From NCBI RefSeq assembly GCF_024054555.1, contig NZ_JAMXLY010000038.1:1-34543 (forward strand): a DNA stretch of 34,543 bases. Reading direction: 5' to 3'. A program made the translations under genes and the position numbers. Below, piece after piece: positions 31,601 through 34,543 of this stretch (position 1 is its first letter; every line of letters starts with the position of its first letter). Origin of the DNA: Segatella cerevisiae (GTDB lineage Bacteria > Bacteroidota > Bacteroidia > Bacteroidales > Bacteroidaceae). The notes beneath the pieces were generated by a model that worked only from the letters and a program-made list of their open reading frames with translations, was not told the origin of the DNA and searched no databases.

Positions 31601-34387
31601 TTAGTTGGATTGTTTGGGATTTACATTGAATCTCCAGGCGAGGGAGAGCATCACGTATCGTGGGAGGGAGTTCTGCCATGTCTCCGTGCGGCCCTGTGCG
31701 TTGACGGCGTATTGGGTGTTGGAGAGTTGGTGCAGAAGATCGAAACCGCAGATCTTTGACACGAGTTTGCCTTTGAGAAAACTGCGTGTGAGCTGGGCAT
31801 TCCATACCCAGTCGGTGGTGTTCATCTCAGTTGACTGATATCCACGGCGGGCATACATAGTCATGTCGGTAGTAAGGCTGAACTTCCATGGCAGAGCCAC
31901 CTGTGCATTCATTCCAATGTTGTAGTCGCTGGCCTTGATATTTTCGAAACCATCGCGATCGCTTCTTATAATATAATAGTTGCCGCCGGCATGGAAGTAG
32001 AACTCATAGTTGTCGTTGGGACGGAAGTTGAGCTTCAGGTTGTCGCCTAGAAGGTAATTATGAACGATGCTGCGCTGACTCTCCGTATAACCATCGACGG
32101 TAGCAAGGTCCACGCTATGATTGTAGTTTGCCGATATTTGATTGTCGATGGTCCACAGGCGTGCTTTGTCGATAGTCTGGGTATAGCCAAAACCGATGTT
32201 TGCACCCCAGTTGCCATTCACACTCTGTGGTTTGATGGTTGAAATACCCGTACTCTTGTCAAATGTAAGGCCGAAAGCCACCCCGTTGTCGGTCTGGTTG
32301 TAGCCTGCACTGATGTTGAACATTCTTTGTTGGCTGCCTTTATATTGTAAAAAACCATCAGCATGATAGCGATGAATATCACGCAGCGTACTGTTGCCGA
32401 GTCGTATGTTGAGCGGGTCGCTGTCATCCCGATAGTCCACCATGTTGGTGAGGTCGGGGAAGTCGGAATTGATATTGGCACTATAGTTCCATGACCAGTG
32501 GTTGTTCTCGTGGTTGATGCTCAGAGATGGCTCGAAGAAGATTTTGTTACGGCTTACGTCATGTCGGCCAATGCGTTCGTAGTAGAGGTTCGCGTTGATA
32601 AAACGAACGGGCAAGTTGAACTTGATATCAGCGCCAAGGGCATTCACGTGAATGTTCGTTCCATTTAGATTTATTGTGTGTACATTTCTGTATTCGTGGA
32701 AGTTGTAGCTATTATCATCATCCATTACCTGTGCCAGTTCATCTACAACAGAGGGTAAAACATCAAAACGAGTAGAGTCGTACCCCGAGAGCTTATCAAG
32801 ACGGTAAAGCAAATTGTCCGACTTGTTGAATGTATATTTATAATCATAACCAAGTTTCACACTTGCAAATCTGAGGCAATAGTCGTAAGATGCACCTCCG
32901 TTAATAGTGAAATGCTGTTGCATCTGGTCACGATAATAGTTGCGGTAGTCACGTGCCGATGTGCCTGAAAAATATTGCACATCGTCCAATGAAAATGTTT
33001 TTTGCGTATTGTGGTCGTAAGAAACCCCGAAATTAACTCTTATCATGTCTGCAACAACTTTGAGACCTCCTTCACTTTTAAAAGAAAGGGTGTAGTCCTT
33101 GGATTCGACACTATTGGAGGATAGTACGTCGTTGAGAACCGATGCAGAATCTGATGTGGTGGACTCACAGCTACCGAACCCCTTGTCTCTGTCATAGGAG
33201 AAGTCAAGGAAATTGAGGGTGTATAGCCTACCGTCTAGTGCATTGTCCTGAATCATGAATTGGTTGTTAGAAATGATGTGATCAGAGCTACTTGTTGCAA
33301 ACGATTCGCTGTGCTTGTAGGAGTCGCCTGTTGGGAGAAATGTCCGGGTGTTGCTGATACTTTCAACGTCACTACCTATATGACGATAGGTATTACTGGT
33401 GCTGAAATAGTTAGTCGGACTCCCCATGAAATTCCTATACCATTGTAATCCAAATTCCTTTTTTGCAATGCGACCATTTGGGATGCTTTGTGGAGAGTTG
33501 TCCCCTTCGAGGGCGGCACGCTGATTTAGGTTGATATTATTAATGTCGACTATGATGTCAAACTTTTCTCTATCGGAGAACTTTGTGCCCATTGCCTTTA
33601 GGGAATATCTACCGTTGGCACCTATGCCACCTTCCATGTTGCCCATGTAACTTTGGGAATATTCCTTCTTCAATCGAACATCCATTACATAGGTTTTGTC
33701 GTTCATGTCGCGTCCCATGATATTTGATGCTGCACCTGACTTGCTAAAAACCTTTATCTTTTTAACGGTATAAGCTGGGAGATTCTCAAGTGCCAATTGA
33801 GGATTTCCGGAAAAGAATTCGTTTCCATCGACGAGTAGACTCTGAATTCGTTTGCCATTGACAAATATCTGTCCATCCTTGGTCATTTTTGATCCCGGGA
33901 GTTTAGCAATAAGCGCATCGAGCATACTTCCTTCTGCGAGATTGAAGGCATCGGCATTGTATACTATAGTGTCGCCGCGCATAACCATTTTTATCTTTGT
34001 GGCAATGACGGTTACTTCTTTCAGTTGCCGAATCTTAGTCATCCTGATTGGCTTCGGAAGCAATGCAAATTCGCGATGGCTTTTGAGTTCACAATTCGTA
34101 TACGCGTCTTCATATCCTATACGTTCTGCTTTAATAATATATTTGCCAATTTTGGTTATTTCAAATTTATAATAACCATTATCTTCTTCTCCTTCGGTCA
34201 TACAAGTGCCTAACACAGTACTATCATTCGTCATTAAAGTGACGAGCACGCTATCTACCCCGTTATTATTGAAATTGTCAACAATATGCCCTTCGATAGA
34301 ATGATTATAGTCCTTGCTCAATACTGGCAGAGATACCATCACGGCGAAAAATAAAATAAGTAGTTTTGTAGACAAATGATTCTGCAT
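31601..34387 (-). CDS. Outer-membrane beta-barrel protein with CarboxypepD_reg-like domain
   Basis: From the ATG at 34387 the product is 928 aa. A signal peptide (MQNHLSTKLLILFFAVMVSL) is followed by a regulatory-like fold (IEGHIVDNFNNNGVDSVLVT, about 30-105), as at the N-terminus of SusC-related proteins. A plug-like region contains LKEVTVIATKIKM, then SMLDALIAKLPGSKMTKDG. The rest is a barrel ending in MLSLAWRFN. This suits the OMP_b-brl_3 type of TonB-receptor relative. There is no SusD partner, so its cargo is unknown. The ATG at 34438 would add 17 residues before the signal peptide. A near-consensus -7 (TATCTTTTG, 34435-34427) lies upstream. Confidence 0.88.
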   Translation of the reverse strand: MQNHLSTKLLILFFAVMVSLPVLSKDYNHSIEGHIVDNFNNNGVDSVLVTLMTNDSTVLGTCMTEGEEDNGYYKFEITKIGKYIIKAERIGYEDAYTNCELKSHREFALLPKPIRMTKIRQLKEVTVIATKIKMVMRGDTIVYNADAFNLAEGSMLDALIAKLPGSKMTKDGQIFVNGKRIQSLLVDGNEFFSGNPQLALENLPAYTVKKIKVFSKSGAASNIMGRDMNDKTYVMDVRLKKEYSQSYMGNMEGGIGANGRYSLKAMGTKFSDREKFDIIVDINNINLNQRAALEGDNSPQSIPNGRIAKKEFGLQWYRNFMGSPTNYFSTSNTYRHIGSDVESISNTRTFLPTGDSYKHSESFATSSSDHIISNNQFMIQDNALDGRLYTLNFLDFSYDRDKGFGSCESTTSDSASVLNDVLSSNSVESKDYTLSFKSEGGLKVVADMIRVNFGVSYDHNTQKTFSLDDVQYFSGTSARDYRNYYRDQMQQHFTINGGASYDYCLRFASVKLGYDYKYTFNKSDNLLYRLDKLSGYDSTRFDVLPSVVDELAQVMDDDNSYNFHEYRNVHTINLNGTNIHVNALGADIKFNLPVRFINANLYYERIGRHDVSRNKIFFEPSLSINHENNHWSWNYSANINSDFPDLTNMVDYRDDSDPLNIRLGNSTLRDIHRYHADGFLQYKGSQQRMFNISAGYNQTDNGVAFGLTFDKSTGISTIKPQSVNGNWGANIGFGYTQTIDKARLWTIDNQISANYNHSVDLATVDGYTESQRSIVHNYLLGDNLKLNFRPNDNYEFYFHAGGNYYIIRSDRDGFENIKASDYNIGMNAQVALPWKFSLTTDMTMYARRGYQSTEMNTTDWVWNAQLTRSFLKGKLVSKICGFDLLHQLSNTQYAVNAQGRTETWQNSLPRYVMLSLAWRFNVNPKQSN

Positions 34388-34464
34388 AAATATAAATTCT
34401 TTGAAGTCAAAGTGATGAGGGTGTGTCAAAAGATACATCCTCTTTTTTGTTTCTCATTCTCAGT

Positions 34465-34472
34465 TATCTTTG
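34465..34472 (+). promoter_or_regulatory. -7 box at the right edge, plus strand
   Basis: TATCTTTG reads rightward, divergent from the outer-membrane protein gene. No well-spaced -33 box is seen. Confidence 0.4.
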
Positions 34473-34507
34473 CCATTTACTGTCAGGCTGCGATTTTTCC
34501 ATCGCAC

Positions 34508-34543
34508 ATGATCAATTGCAGTGTATTCTGCCTCAGACAAGTC
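34508..34543 (+). CDS. Possible start of a gene cut by the right edge
   Basis: An ATG at 34508 opens 12 codons (MINCSVFCLRQV) to the end of the window, about 30 bases after the predicted transcription start of the 34465 box. Too little is visible to identify it, and it may not be a gene. Confidence 0.2.
   Translation, partial: MINCSVFCLRQV

Noticed and set aside
31386..31805. 139-codon minus-strand frame running past the outer-membrane protein stop
   Set aside because: Its first half is out of frame inside the barrel gene, and the part beyond the stop has no start codon of its own or recognisable family.

Overview
The window looks like chromosomal DNA of a Bacteroidetes species, most probably in the Prevotella/Segatella group. 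The reasons are the many promoters of the Bacteroidetes type (TTTG, about 19-20 bases, TAnnTTTG, usually as TATCTTTG), the near absence of Shine-Dalgarno sequences, and the gene families present (S46 dipeptidyl-peptidase, fused SpmA-SpmB, WbqC, DUF2851, OMP_b-brl_3-type outer-membrane barrels, two adjacent S26 peptidases). The species cannot be named from this sequence alone. No rRNA, tRNA, CRISPR array, intact insertion sequence or prophage is visible.

Layout. 1-725 has no recognisable gene but holds a palindromic 23-bp repeat array (371-437) and an intrinsic terminator. The terminator serves a 43-codon, lysine-rich minus-strand ORF at 726-857 that also has its own promoter. 1025-5907 (minus) reads SLC13 permease, DUF2851, acyl-CoA thioesterase and dprA, the last two joined by a TGATG overlap. 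crcB (6284-6661, plus) stands alone between two degenerate intergenic repeats. 6948-10422 (plus) is dapB, lepB, a second S26-type protein that lacks the catalytic lysine and carries a Cys/His cluster, and a WbqC gene. An M16 peptidase (minus), a PfkB kinase (plus) and a flavodiiron protein (plus) follow. A strong hairpin then faces a DEAD-box helicase of the CsdA/DbpA type (minus), which must start at TTG. A LOG-family hydrolase and ogt (plus) end at a terminator. 17847-22777 (minus) is SpmAB, an oligosaccharide flippase and a DPP7-type S46 peptidase. A DUF486 protein and a hemolysin-III/TrhA protein (plus) come next.

24346-31014 (minus) is a compact four-gene unit: a PAP2 phosphatase with a predicted outer-membrane barrel, a TolC-like channel, a lipoprotein adaptor and an RND permease. 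It looks like a complete tripartite envelope pump with a lipid-phosphate phosphatase at its head. 31015-31600 has no confident gene but carries an orphan plus-strand promoter and a possible gene remnant. A large outer-membrane barrel protein (31601-34387, minus) fills the right end, and a plus-strand promoter and possible gene start lie at the edge.

Most of the window is ordinary housekeeping and envelope biology. The least explained items are the lysine-poor S26 paralogue with its metal-site-like insert, the palindromic array at 371-437, the self-contained 43-codon gene, the repeats around crcB, and the orphan promoter at 31341.
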